NCBI GenBank assembly: GCA_902614065.1
Contig: CACMJT010000006.1
Location: 1-64,000, forward strand
DNA length: 64,000 nt
From: an uncultured Bacteroidota bacterium
GTDB lineage: Bacteria > Bacteroidota > Bacteroidia > Flavobacteriales > Flavobacteriaceae
Direction of reading: 5' to 3'
The notes below the pieces were generated by a model. The model did no database searches. It worked only from the letters and a program-made list of their open reading frames with translations, and was not told the origin of the DNA. Both the position numbers and the translations under genes were made by a program. This document shows, piece after piece, positions 8,489 through 17,800 of the stretch (position 1 is its first letter; each line of letters opens with the position of its first letter).

Positions 8489-10093
8489 TTGAAACATAGT
8501 TTGTCCAATTTAATTTTATTTGTATTTCTAATCTTATCATGCTCTGGTGAGTCAAATGATGATGCAACCAACACTAATGAGCCCGATAAAATTACACCTT
8601 CTAATTTAACATTATCCGTAGAAATTGTTGGCTTGGATTCAAATAACCCAAGTGGTGATGGTTCAGGTGTTGTAAGATTTACCGCATCAGCCAATAATGC
8701 TGTTAACTTTAGTTTCCGATTCGGAACAGGTGATTCTGAAGAAAGTTCATCTGGAAGTGTCGAATATACGTATACAGATGCGGGAACCAACACTTACAAT
8801 GTTAACGTATTGGCATATTCTTCAACAAATCATTTTGTAAGCACATCCAAAACAATAGAGGTTTATGTAACACCTCCTATGGATGCGGATCTTGTTAAGT
8901 TGCTGTCTGGTGGAAGTCAAAAATCATGGAAAGTGAACGCCGCTTATGATGCTCATTTTTCAAATGGGGATAAACAATTTAAGTATTCAACATGGTGGGA
9001 AGCTTCTGCCTTCTCTAAATCAAATGCAGGTTTTTATGATGATAAGTTTATTTTTAAATCCGATGGAACATACATCCATGAAACAAATGGAGACGTCTTC
9101 GGTAAAGCTAATTATCTGAATCAAACTTTTGGGAATACTGGTCAACCTATAAATAGTTCCAATGAGATTGAAAAATACAGTTTGGCAAATTATCAAACCA
9201 CTTTCTCTGTTTCAAAAGAAAATGACGAGAATAAATTAATGTTTCAAGACAAAGGTTTTGTTGGATTTTTTGTTGGTCAACACGAGTTCACGATTGAATG
9301 TTACGATGATAATAACTTATTTGTAAGAACGGTTGATGATCAAAACAGAGCATGGTACATATGGCTAACTGATCAAGAGGTTTCAACTACTCCTTCTAAA
9401 GATTTGTATACCAATCTAATTTGGCAAGAAGAGTTTAATTACAATGGGAAAATTGACAGTAACAAGTGGGTATACGAAGTAAGAAATCAATGGTATAATG
9501 AAGAATTACAAGCTACAACGGATAGACTTGAAAATGTTATTGTTGAAGATGGAAAATTAAAAATTATTGCCAAGAGGGAAAGTTATAACGGCAAGAGTTT
9601 CACATCAGGGAGAATTAAGTCAAACGGTAAATTTGACTTTACATATGGTCGTGTAGACATCAGAGCAAAGCTACCTGGGAAAAAAGGTACCTGGCCAGCA
9701 CTTTGGTTACTGGGCTCCAATTATGACGATATTGATTGGCCTAAATGTGGAGAAATTGACATCATGGAGCACGCTGGAAATAGATTAAACAAAATACAAG
9801 GAACCGTGCATCATCCAGATAAACACGGCAGCGGTGATGGGGGTGAAACAAATGAGTATACAAATGTTTCAACAGCTTTTAATATATATTCTGTTGTCTG
9901 GAATGAAAAAGCCATTACTTTTTATGTAAACGACAAACCTTATCACATAGTTGGTAATGCTTGTGCCTTGCCATTCAATTGGGATTTCTTTTTAATCCTA
10001 AATATTGCTATGGGAGGTACTTTTGGTGGCTCAGTCCCTGATAGTTTTGTTTCGGATATAATGGAAGTTGACTATGTCCGAGTTTACCAATAA
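8489..10093 (+). CDS. GH16 endo-beta-1,3-glucanase (laminarinase-type) lipoprotein with N-terminal PKD module
   Basis: This 534-residue surface endoglucanase is predicted to cut laminarin-type beta-1,3-glucan. The catalytic signature GEIDIMEH gives nucleophile E422, D424 and acid/base E427. The flanking WPALWLLG and the HHPDKHGSGDGG segment fit the laminarinase subgroup. The GH16 domain spans about 300-534. Residues 1-20 form a lipoprotein signal (FLILSC), and about 30-290 are a PKD plus accessory domain shared with the preceding lipoprotein. The start is TTG at 8489: an in-frame TAA lies at 8483-8485 and no ATG precedes the signal peptide. It follows a terminator, so it may have its own promoter or depend on read-through. 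Confidence 0.92.
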   Translation: MKHSLSNLILFVFLILSCSGESNDDATNTNEPDKITPSNLTLSVEIVGLDSNNPSGDGSGVVRFTASANNAVNFSFRFGTGDSEESSSGSVEYTYTDAGTNTYNVNVLAYSSTNHFVSTSKTIEVYVTPPMDADLVKLLSGGSQKSWKVNAAYDAHFSNGDKQFKYSTWWEASAFSKSNAGFYDDKFIFKSDGTYIHETNGDVFGKANYLNQTFGNTGQPINSSNEIEKYSLANYQTTFSVSKENDENKLMFQDKGFVGFFVGQHEFTIECYDDNNLFVRTVDDQNRAWYIWLTDQEVSTTPSKDLYTNLIWQEEFNYNGKIDSNKWVYEVRNQWYNEELQATTDRLENVIVEDGKLKIIAKRESYNGKSFTSGRIKSNGKFDFTYGRVDIRAKLPGKKGTWPALWLLGSNYDDIDWPKCGEIDIMEHAGNRLNKIQGTVHHPDKHGSGDGGETNEYTNVSTAFNIYSVVWNEKAITFYVNDKPYHIVGNACALPFNWDFFLILNIAMGGTFGGSVPDSFVSDIMEVDYVRVYQ

Positions 10094-10103
10094 ATTTAAA
10101 AAT

Positions 10104-11912
10104 ATGAGATACTTTAAAATTCTATTACTAACATTATCCATCATCAATTTTTCTTGTGATTTTCAAAAAACCAATAAAATTTCAGAAAGTGAAATTTCAT
10201 CAAGAGCAAATGAAATTTTAAACATGATGACTTTGGAAGAAAAAGTTGGTCAAATGACACAAATTGATCAAAGATTTCTTGATACAATCACAGATTTATC
10301 TACTTATCACATAGGTTCATTGCTCAGTGGTGGTGGATCTCATCCTGATGTCAATGAGCCTCAAGCTTGGTTAGATATGTATAATAAATATCAGTCCGAA
10401 GCTCTTAAATCGAGATTAGGTATTCCTTTAGTTTACGGAATTGATGCTGTTCATGGTCATAATAATGTATATGGTGCAGTAATTTTTCCTCATAATATTG
10501 GTTTGGGTGCAACAAATAATCCGGAACTAGTTCATAAGGTTTCAGAAATAACCTCTATCGAAGTTGCTGCTACTGGAATTGATTGGACATTTGCTCCATG
10601 TTTATCATCACCTGAAGATTATAGATGGGGCAGAACTTATGAAGGGTTCTCAAGCGATCCGAGTTTAGTTGCAAATCTTGGAGCTGCCGCAGTGTCGGGT
10701 TATCAAAGTGTTGCAAACATGAATGGGAAAAAAGTGATTGCTTGCGCCAAACATTTTGTTGGAGATGGTAACACTGAATATGGAACAGGTATGAATGGTC
10801 TGGTTGACAGAGGAAATACCGTCTTAACAATTGATGAGCTAAAAGAAAAGTTATTGCCAAAGTATCAAGAGGCAATTGATGCAGATGTTCAAACAATTAT
10901 GGCTTCTTACAACAGCTGGAATGGTGTTAAATGTCATGGAAGCAGGGAGTTATTGACGGATATTTTAAAAGATGAAATGGGTTTTACAGGTTTTGTCATT
11001 TCTGACTGGCAGGGCATAGATGAAATACCGGGTGATTATAAATCGGATATTGAGATTTCTATCAATGCTGGTATTGACATGGTTATGGTATCCGGTCAGG
11101 GTCAACCATATAAAAAGTTTATCAAGTTATTGAAAGAAAACGTTGAAGAAGGTCTAATACCAATGTCAAGGATTGATGATGCAGTGTCTAGAATATTAAA
11201 AGTTAAGATAAGAAATGGATTGATGGATAATCCTCTCGTCAGTAACGAGAACTTAACCCTGATAGGATCTGCTGAACACAGGTCTGTTGGTAGGCAAGCT
11301 GTCAGAGAGAGCGTAGTAGTTTTAAAGGATGACAATATACTTCCTTTATCAAAGGATTTGCAAACGTTGGTTGTTGCTGGAAAAGGCGCTGATAACCTTG
11401 GAATGCAATGTGGTGGTTGGTCGATTGAATGGCAGGGTGGTCAAGGTGATATTACTGTTGGTACAACAATTCTTGATGGCATAAAGAAAACTGTTTCCGA
11501 ATCAACAGAAATTATTTACAGCGAAGACGGCTCAGATGTTGTTCCTAACCCTGACAATATTGCTGTAGTTGTAATTGGTGAAGACCCTTATACAGAATGG
11601 TTTGGAGACAAAGAGAACTTAGATTTAAATAACGATGATATTTCTCTCATCAAATCATTAAAAGACAAAGGGTTTAAGGTTGCCGTTCTTTTAATTTCTG
11701 GTAGACCCTTGAATGTTGCTGATCACATTGATCAATGGGATGCTTTTGCGGCTATTTGGTTACCTGGCACAGAAGGTGATGGTGTATCTGATATTCTTTT
11801 TGGTGACTTTATTTCAAAAGGAAAATTATCATTCCCATGGCCGATTAATACCGAGGATGGCTCTAATGCGCAGAAAGATAATCTGCTATTTGATATTGGT
11901 TACGGATTATAA
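10104..11912 (+). CDS. GH3 beta-glucosidase lipoprotein
   Basis: This 602-residue exo-acting enzyme likely releases glucose from laminarin oligosaccharides. The N-terminal TIM barrel carries KKVIACAKHFVGDGNTEYG and the nucleophile in GFVISDWQGID (D301). The C-terminal alpha/beta sandwich (about 400-602) includes GQGDITVGTTILDGI and ends LLFDIGYGL. A fibronectin-III domain is absent, as in the shorter GH3 forms. The ATG at 10104 gives a clean lipoprotein signal MRYFKILLL...INFSC. An in-frame upstream ATG at 10068 would lie within the GH16 gene. The 10-bp gap to GH16 implies cotranscription. Membrane anchoring suggests periplasmic or surface action, but which leaflet is unknown. Confidence 0.93.
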   Translation: MRYFKILLLTLSIINFSCDFQKTNKISESEISSRANEILNMMTLEEKVGQMTQIDQRFLDTITDLSTYHIGSLLSGGGSHPDVNEPQAWLDMYNKYQSEALKSRLGIPLVYGIDAVHGHNNVYGAVIFPHNIGLGATNNPELVHKVSEITSIEVAATGIDWTFAPCLSSPEDYRWGRTYEGFSSDPSLVANLGAAAVSGYQSVANMNGKKVIACAKHFVGDGNTEYGTGMNGLVDRGNTVLTIDELKEKLLPKYQEAIDADVQTIMASYNSWNGVKCHGSRELLTDILKDEMGFTGFVISDWQGIDEIPGDYKSDIEISINAGIDMVMVSGQGQPYKKFIKLLKENVEEGLIPMSRIDDAVSRILKVKIRNGLMDNPLVSNENLTLIGSAEHRSVGRQAVRESVVVLKDDNILPLSKDLQTLVVAGKGADNLGMQCGGWSIEWQGGQGDITVGTTILDGIKKTVSESTEIIYSEDGSDVVPNPDNIAVVVIGEDPYTEWFGDKENLDLNNDDISLIKSLKDKGFKVAVLLISGRPLNVADHIDQWDAFAAIWLPGTEGDGVSDILFGDFISKGKLSFPWPINTEDGSNAQKDNLLFDIGYGL

Positions 11913-11936
11913 TAAAAACGTAATTTTACTCAAAAA

Positions 11937-12428
11937 TTGACTTTGAGGTATACTTTCTTTTGTTTCGTTCTGTTATTGTTTTCCTGTAAAAATGAAACCA
12001 AAACAAACGTTGTAACTGAAAATATAAGTGAAGTTGCATTTAAGTCTTTTTTTGACCAAAACATTATTCCTGAAATAGTACAATTAGATAATTTATATAA
12101 TTCAGAGTTTGAAAAGTGGTCTGAGTTTCTAAGTTTCTCTGAACTATTAAATGAAACATACAACGAAGATACCAACCACAGGATATTGATCTCCTCACTT
12201 AACGATCAATTAGAGAATATTGAAATTGATGAAATTCCAGATCCCTTCAATACACCACCCATAATTGGAAGGACTAAAGTTTTAAAAACATTTGTTGAAA
12301 AAATTTCTCTATCCGATGAAACGGAGTTTAATACTGAAGAGTATAAGGATGATATTAAAAAAATAATACTTTCATTTAATGCGCTTGCTTACCAATTAAA
12401 TGTAAGAGTAAAAGAAATTAACCTTTGA
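11937..12428 (+). CDS. small predicted lipoprotein, function unknown
   Basis: About 163 residues. I do not recognise a family. It has a lipoprotein-type signal (FVLLLFSC, Cys about 17) and an otherwise helical, acidic body. The most distinctive segment is DPFNTPPIIGRTKVLKTFVEK at about 101-120. The start is non-ATG: TTG at 11937 or TTG at 11943, and the second gives a conventional MRYTFF n-region. It starts 24 bp after GH3 and may be its last cotranscribed partner. Its final 11 bases overlap the 3' end of metG on the opposite strand. A small surface or periplasmic accessory lipoprotein is all I can support. Confidence 0.65.
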   Translation: MTLRYTFFCFVLLLFSCKNETKTNVVTENISEVAFKSFFDQNIIPEIVQLDNLYNSEFEKWSEFLSFSELLNETYNEDTNHRILISSLNDQLENIEIDEIPDPFNTPPIIGRTKVLKTFVEKISLSDETEFNTEEYKDDIKKIILSFNALAYQLNVRVKEINL

Positions 12429-14103
12429 TATTGGAATTTAGTTTTCTTAATTGATTTTCAATTTCATCATCCTCAATTTTTCTAAATATTAAATTGGATT
12501 TTTTTATTTTATGACCTGGCTGAATAATTTGATTTGTAGATTTTAACCTAGTCCAGTTTACCAAATTTATATCCATAATATCTCTTATTTTTTTTGCCGA
12601 ATTAGGAATAAAAGGTTCAGAAAGAATAGAAATTAATGCACATGTTTCTAGTGAGATGTAAAGAATTTGTTCCACCTCTTTAATATTATTTTCCTTATAC
12701 AGTTTCCATGGTTCTTTATCAGCTAAGTATTTATTACCTGTTCTTGCTAAGTCAATCAAATGATTTACAGCATCCCTAAATTTAAACTTGTCTAATGAAC
12801 TTGAGATTAATGATACATAATCGTAGATTTTAATTATTTGATTAGAATCAATTTCTTCATATTTAGGAACTACATTATTAAAATATTTTTCAGTTAAAAT
12901 AAACACCCTGTTTATATAATTTCCAAGAATTGCTACTAACTCATTGTTGTTTCTGCTTTGAAAATCCTTCCATGTAAAATCATTGTCTTTACTTTCAGGT
13001 GAATTTACGGTTAGAGTATATCTCAAAGAATCTTGCATGTCTTTAAAATCGTTTAAATATTCGTGAAGCCATATTGCCCAATTATTTGAGGTTGATATTT
13101 TTCTTCCCTCTAAATTTAAAAATTCATTTGCGGGAACATTTTCTGGTAAAATGAATTCACCATGTGCTTCCAATATTGAAGGAAAAATAATGCAGTGAAA
13201 AACAATATTATCTTTTCCGATAAAATGTATCAGTTTAGTGTCTGATTTTTTCCAGTAGTCTTCCCAATTTTTACTTTCTCTCTTTGCCCACTCTTTAGTT
13301 GATGAAATATAACCTATGGGGGCATCAAACCATACATACATAACTTTCCCCTTTGCATCATCTCTTGGGATTGGAATTCCCCAGTCTAAATCCCTAGAAA
13401 TTGCTCTAGATTCAAGCCCTTGGTCTATCCATGATTTTACTTGGCCATAGACATTGGGTTTCCATATTCCTTTTTTCCCCTCTATTATCCATTTATTCAA
13501 AAAATCCTCATAATTACCTAGCGGTAAATACCAATGTTTTGTTTCTTTAAGTACTGGTTTTGAACCACTTAATTTAGATTTTGGATTAATCAAATCATCT
13601 GGGCTTAATGATGCTCCACAATTTTCACATTGGTCTCCATATGCTTTTTCAAATCCACATTTTGGACACTCACCCTCTATAAAGCGGTCTGCTAAAAATT
13701 GTTCTTCATTCTCATCGTAAAGTTGTTGGGTATTTTTAATTTCAAAGCAATTATCCTGATCCAATTTTCTAAAAAACTGTTTTGATGTTTCGTGATGGAT
13801 AGCATTTGATGTTCTAGAATAATTATCGAAAGAAATTCCAAACTCCTGGAAGGTGTCTTTAATAAGATTGTGATATTTATCAATTATTGATTTAACAGAA
13901 CTACCCTCTTGTTTTGCTTTGATTGATATTGCGACACCGTGTTCATCACTCCCACAAATAAAAGCAACATCATTCTCACACAGACGTTTATATCTAGCAT
14001 AAATATCCGCTGGTAAATAAGCTCCTGCCAAGTGCCCAATGTGAATCGGTCCATTAGTGTAAGGAAGGGCAGAGGTTATAGTAAACCTTTGGTTTTTTTC
14101 CAT
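12418..14103 (-). CDS. metG: methionyl-tRNA synthetase, short form
   Basis: Charges tRNA-Met with methionine in the cytoplasm. Residues 21-24 are the HIGH motif in GPIHIGHLAGAYLPAD, and K335-I-S-T-S339 occupies the KMSKS position. The zinc knuckle has four cysteines (ECPKCGFEKAYGDQCENCG, about 145-162). The WFDAPIGYISSTKEWA segment is also diagnostic. At 561 residues it stops after the anticodon-binding helical domain and lacks the C-terminal tRNA-binding OB-fold of many MetG proteins near 680 residues. No remnant of that domain is visible downstream, where a convergent gene begins. A TAnnTTTG element lies directly upstream, suggesting an almost leaderless mRNA. Confidence 0.96.
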   Translation of the reverse strand: MEKNQRFTITSALPYTNGPIHIGHLAGAYLPADIYARYKRLCENDVAFICGSDEHGVAISIKAKQEGSSVKSIIDKYHNLIKDTFQEFGISFDNYSRTSNAIHHETSKQFFRKLDQDNCFEIKNTQQLYDENEEQFLADRFIEGECPKCGFEKAYGDQCENCGASLSPDDLINPKSKLSGSKPVLKETKHWYLPLGNYEDFLNKWIIEGKKGIWKPNVYGQVKSWIDQGLESRAISRDLDWGIPIPRDDAKGKVMYVWFDAPIGYISSTKEWAKRESKNWEDYWKKSDTKLIHFIGKDNIVFHCIIFPSILEAHGEFILPENVPANEFLNLEGRKISTSNNWAIWLHEYLNDFKDMQDSLRYTLTVNSPESKDNDFTWKDFQSRNNNELVAILGNYINRVFILTEKYFNNVVPKYEEIDSNQIIKIYDYVSLISSSLDKFKFRDAVNHLIDLARTGNKYLADKEPWKLYKENNIKEVEQILYISLETCALISILSEPFIPNSAKKIRDIMDINLVNWTRLKSTNQIIQPGHKIKKSNLIFRKIEDDEIENQLRKLNSNIKG

Positions 14104-14109
14104 TCATCT

Positions 14110-14117
14110 CAAAAATA
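14110..14117 (-). promoter_or_regulatory. candidate -7 element for metG
   Basis: On the minus strand this reads TATTTTTG, a full match to the Bacteroidetes -7 consensus TAnnTTTG. The metG ATG is only about 7 bases downstream of it, so the transcript would be nearly leaderless. No -33 TTTG is seen at the right spacing. A mirrored TAnnTTTG for the divergent gene lies at 14156-14163. Confidence 0.4.
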
Positions 14118-14155
14118 ATCAATTTAACCATGATGTTCCATGTTTATTAATGTGT

Positions 14156-14163
14156 TATTTTTG
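14156..14163 (+). promoter_or_regulatory. candidate -7 element for the ACT-like gene
   Basis: TATTTTTG matches TAnnTTTG and lies about 31 bases upstream of the TTG start at 14195. Together with the minus-strand match at 14110-14117 it makes the metG intergenic region look like a back-to-back promoter pair. No clear -33 element is visible. Confidence 0.4.
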
Positions 14164-14194
14164 TAATTGTTTGTGATTTTTAAAACATTATATT

Positions 14195-14854
14195 TTGAAA
14201 ACTATTTCTAGTGTTGTTAGTGAGTACATAAAGTCAAAACCCTTTTTAAGTTCTGCCCTATCTGATGGAATAATAAATTTAACCTCTCTTTCAAGAATTA
14301 TTAAGCCTGATATTGAGGAAGTTTTAAGAAAAAATGTAAATCATGGAGCCATTGTTATGGCACTAAACAGACTTTCTGTTAACCTTGAATTTCAGCATAC
14401 TCAGAAGATTGTTAGAGTAATAAAAAATATTGGAGATATTACTGTTAGGTCAAACTTGACAGACTATAATTTTAAAGTTTCGGAATCTCTTATGATTAAG
14501 CAAGCAGAGGTTTTGAAAAATCTTAAAAACACTAATAATAACTTTTACTCTTCTTCAAGAGGAGTTGATGAGTGCAACATTGTTGTAAGTGAAAGTCTAA
14601 GAACTTTGGTTGAAGAAAATTTTCAAGGAGAAACCCTTATCAAAAAGACGGATAAATTATCAGCTATATCCTTCAAATTACCACAAGAAAACGTTTCTGT
14701 CCCAGGTATTTATTATTATGTTTTTCAGAAACTTTCATGGGACGGAATAAATATCTCACAGGTAATTTCAACATCAAATGAATTCACAATTTTGGTTTCT
14801 GAGGGAGAGGTTGATAATGCATTCTCAGTGATTAATAGCCTAAAAAATATTTAA
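14195..14854 (+). CDS. conserved protein with C-terminal ACT-like regulatory domain
   Basis: A 219-residue protein that resembles a flavobacterial family sometimes labelled aspartate kinase, although no kinase domain is present. The N-terminal half (IKSKPFLSSALSDGIINLTSLSRIIKPDIEEVL) looks like a small helical, possibly winged-helix, segment. The C-terminal part (VPGIYYYVFQKLSWDGINISQVISTSNEFTILV, about 165-205) resembles the ACT domain of aspartokinases, which binds amino acids. The start is TTG at 14195, preceded by a candidate -7 box. Its last 15 bases overlap the 3' end of mfd on the other strand. A true aspartate kinase lies 3.8 kb away. An amino-acid-sensing regulatory role is inference. 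Confidence 0.72.
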   Translation: MKTISSVVSEYIKSKPFLSSALSDGIINLTSLSRIIKPDIEEVLRKNVNHGAIVMALNRLSVNLEFQHTQKIVRVIKNIGDITVRSNLTDYNFKVSESLMIKQAEVLKNLKNTNNNFYSSSRGVDECNIVVSESLRTLVEENFQGETLIKKTDKLSAISFKLPQENVSVPGIYYYVFQKLSWDGINISQVISTSNEFTILVSEGEVDNAFSVINSLKNI

Positions 14855-17800
14855 ATTTTTTAATGCCTCATTTATTGAATTTATATTTTCAAAAACAACA
14901 TAAAGTTTATTTTTTTCTTTGAGCTTACAGCCAGGGTTTTCGTTGATGGTTTTTAAAACACTGATAAAAATATCAGATTTAAAATATTCATGATTTTTAT
15001 CTGAAATAAAATAGCAGATCATTTTTTTATTTTTTAAAACAATTTTTTCAAATCCAATGTTGCGCGCAACCCATTTTAATTTTACACTGTTGATCAAGTC
15101 TTCAGATTCATTAGGAATATCACCAAACCTATCAATAATTCTATTTTTAAATGAATGAAGATCATTATCATTCTCAATCTTTGCAAGCTCTTTATATAGC
15201 GACAATCGTTCATCAATTTGTGGGATATACGAATTTGGAAATAATATCTCATAATCCGTGTCAATTATCACTTCCTTGATGCTTCTAAAACCTTCAGCTT
15301 TTGTACTAAATACTTTTTTAAATTCATTTGTTTTTAGCTCATCTACAGCTTCATTTAAAATTTTTTGATATGTATCAAATCCAATATCATTTATAAACCC
15401 ACTTTGTTCACCACCCAACAAATTTCCTGCACCTCTAATTTCTAAATCCTTCATGGCAATATTAAAACCTGCTCCTAACTGATTATATTGATTGATAGCG
15501 TTTATCCTTTTTTTTGCTTCATCAGTTAACAATCTTGATTCAGGTGTAATAAAATAGCAATAGGCATTTTTATTACTCCTTCCAACTCTTCCTCTCATTT
15601 GGTGTAAGTCACTTAAGCCAAAATTTTGTGCATTATTAATAAAAATTGTATTTGCATTGGGAACATCTAAACCACTTTCAATTATTGTAGTTGAAACTAA
15701 AACATCGAATTCATTATTTATAAATTCTAGCATGATTTTTTCCAACTTATTTCCACCAATTTTACTGTGTGCAATTTTAATAATTGCTTCTGGGACAAGA
15801 CGTTTTAGTAACTCCCCGAAATCAACAATATTTTCAATTTTATTATGAACAAAAAATATTTGCCCACCTCTCTGTAGCTCGTACAATATTGCTTCACGAA
15901 TTATTTTTTTTTCAAAACGAATAATCTCGGTTTGGATCGGTACTCTATTCAAAGGAGGTGTATTTATTATTGATAAGTCTCTCGCAGACATAAGACTATA
16001 TTGAAGTGTTCTTGGAATAGGGGTTGCTGTCAAAGTTAAAACATCAATATTTTCCTTCATGGATCTGATTCTTTCTTTTACATTTACTCCAAACTTTTGT
16101 TCTTCATCAACGATTAACAAGCCCAGATTATTGTAAAATACTTTTTCATTGACTAACTGGTGAGTACCAACAATTAAGTCTAGTTTTCCAGATTTTAAAT
16201 TTTCAAGTATATTTTTTTTATCAGAATTTGATCTGAATCTGTTTAGGTAGTCAAATGAAACTGGAAAATTTTCAAACCGTTTTTTAAATGTTTTATAATG
16301 TTGAAATGCCAGTATGGTTGTTGGTACGAGGAAAGCTACCTGCTTTCCATTGTCAATAGCTTTAAATGCTGCTCTTATTGCAATTTCAGTTTTACCAAAA
16401 CCAACATCCCCACAAATTAAACGATCCATGGGATTTTCAGATTCCATGTCAAATTTAACATGTTTATTTGCCTTTATTTGATCTTCAGTCTCAACAAATA
16501 AAAAAGAGGCTTCTAACTCATTTTGAAGCCAACTATCTTTTTTGTATCTAAAACCTTTAGAAATTTTTCTTTTAGCATAGGCCTTAATGAGATCAAATGC
16601 AAGCTCTTTTATTTTTGTTTTTGCTTTACTCTTTATCCTATCCCAAGCACCTGAACCTAACTTATATATTCTTGGTTTAGAACCATCTTTGCTGTTAAAT
16701 TTTGATATTTTGTGAAAGAGGTGAATACTAAGATAAATTACATCACCCTCGCCATAAGATAGCTTAATAACTTCTTGTTTTTTTCCATTATTTTCAATTT
16801 TTGTAAGACCTTTATAAATACCAATTCCATGATCGATATGCGTCACATAATCATCAACTCTTATTTTGTTTATCTCATCTATGTCAACAGTTTTTATTTT
16901 CGAGTAAACTTTGGAAATTTTATATTTATGAAACCTATTGAAAATTTGATGGTCAGAGTAGAATATTTTTTTTTCGTCATGATCAACAAACCCTTCAAAT
17001 AAAGATTTTTTAATAAGTTTCAACTCATAATTCTGTTTGTATTTTAAAAGAAGTTGTTGCAGTCTTTCTTTTTGGCTTTCGTTTGTATAATACAAGTTTA
17101 TTTTAAAGCCTTTGGCCCACATCTCATTTAAATTTTCATTTAATAATTCCATTCTTTTATTAAATGCTGGTTGTGGACCTGTTTTGAAAGTTATATCAAC
17201 TTTATTTTCATATTCACTTATCAAAATTTTTTGAAATTTTTCAATAGAACTTAAAAACTCATTTTTACTAATACTGTTTTCTTCTACTTTATTGTTTTCT
17301 GAAATCGACTCTTGAACTGTGTTAAAATCATCTATAATTAATATAGAATCTTTATTTAATAGTTTAAAAAAACTTTCATTTTTGTCACTAAATATATTTG
17401 GTGCTAACTTTATAGAATTTAAATTATTTAACGATAGTTGAGTATTTATATCAAACTCCCTTATGCTGTCAATTAAATCATCATCAAATTCAATTCTTAT
17501 TGGATCAGTATTGGAAAAAGAAAAAATATCTAGAATATTTCCTCTTGATGAAAATTCACCGGGTTCATGAACAAAATCTTTTTTTGTAAAATCAAGTTCA
17601 AATAGATGCTCAATAAATTCCATAAGATTGAGCTTATCACCCTTCTTTAAATCAAGATTTTTTTTGGAAATTTTTTTTAAATCTGGGACCTTTTCCGTTA
17701 TAGAGTTCGTTGAAAAAATACAAACTTGTTTTTTATTTTGATATATTTCGTTCAGTATTTTAGTTCTGCTAAGAATATTGCTTTTATCCTCTACCTTATT

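Noticed and set aside
14195..14854. Second aspartate kinase
   Set aside because: There is no KFGGAS or other kinase-domain motif; only an ACT-like region is present.
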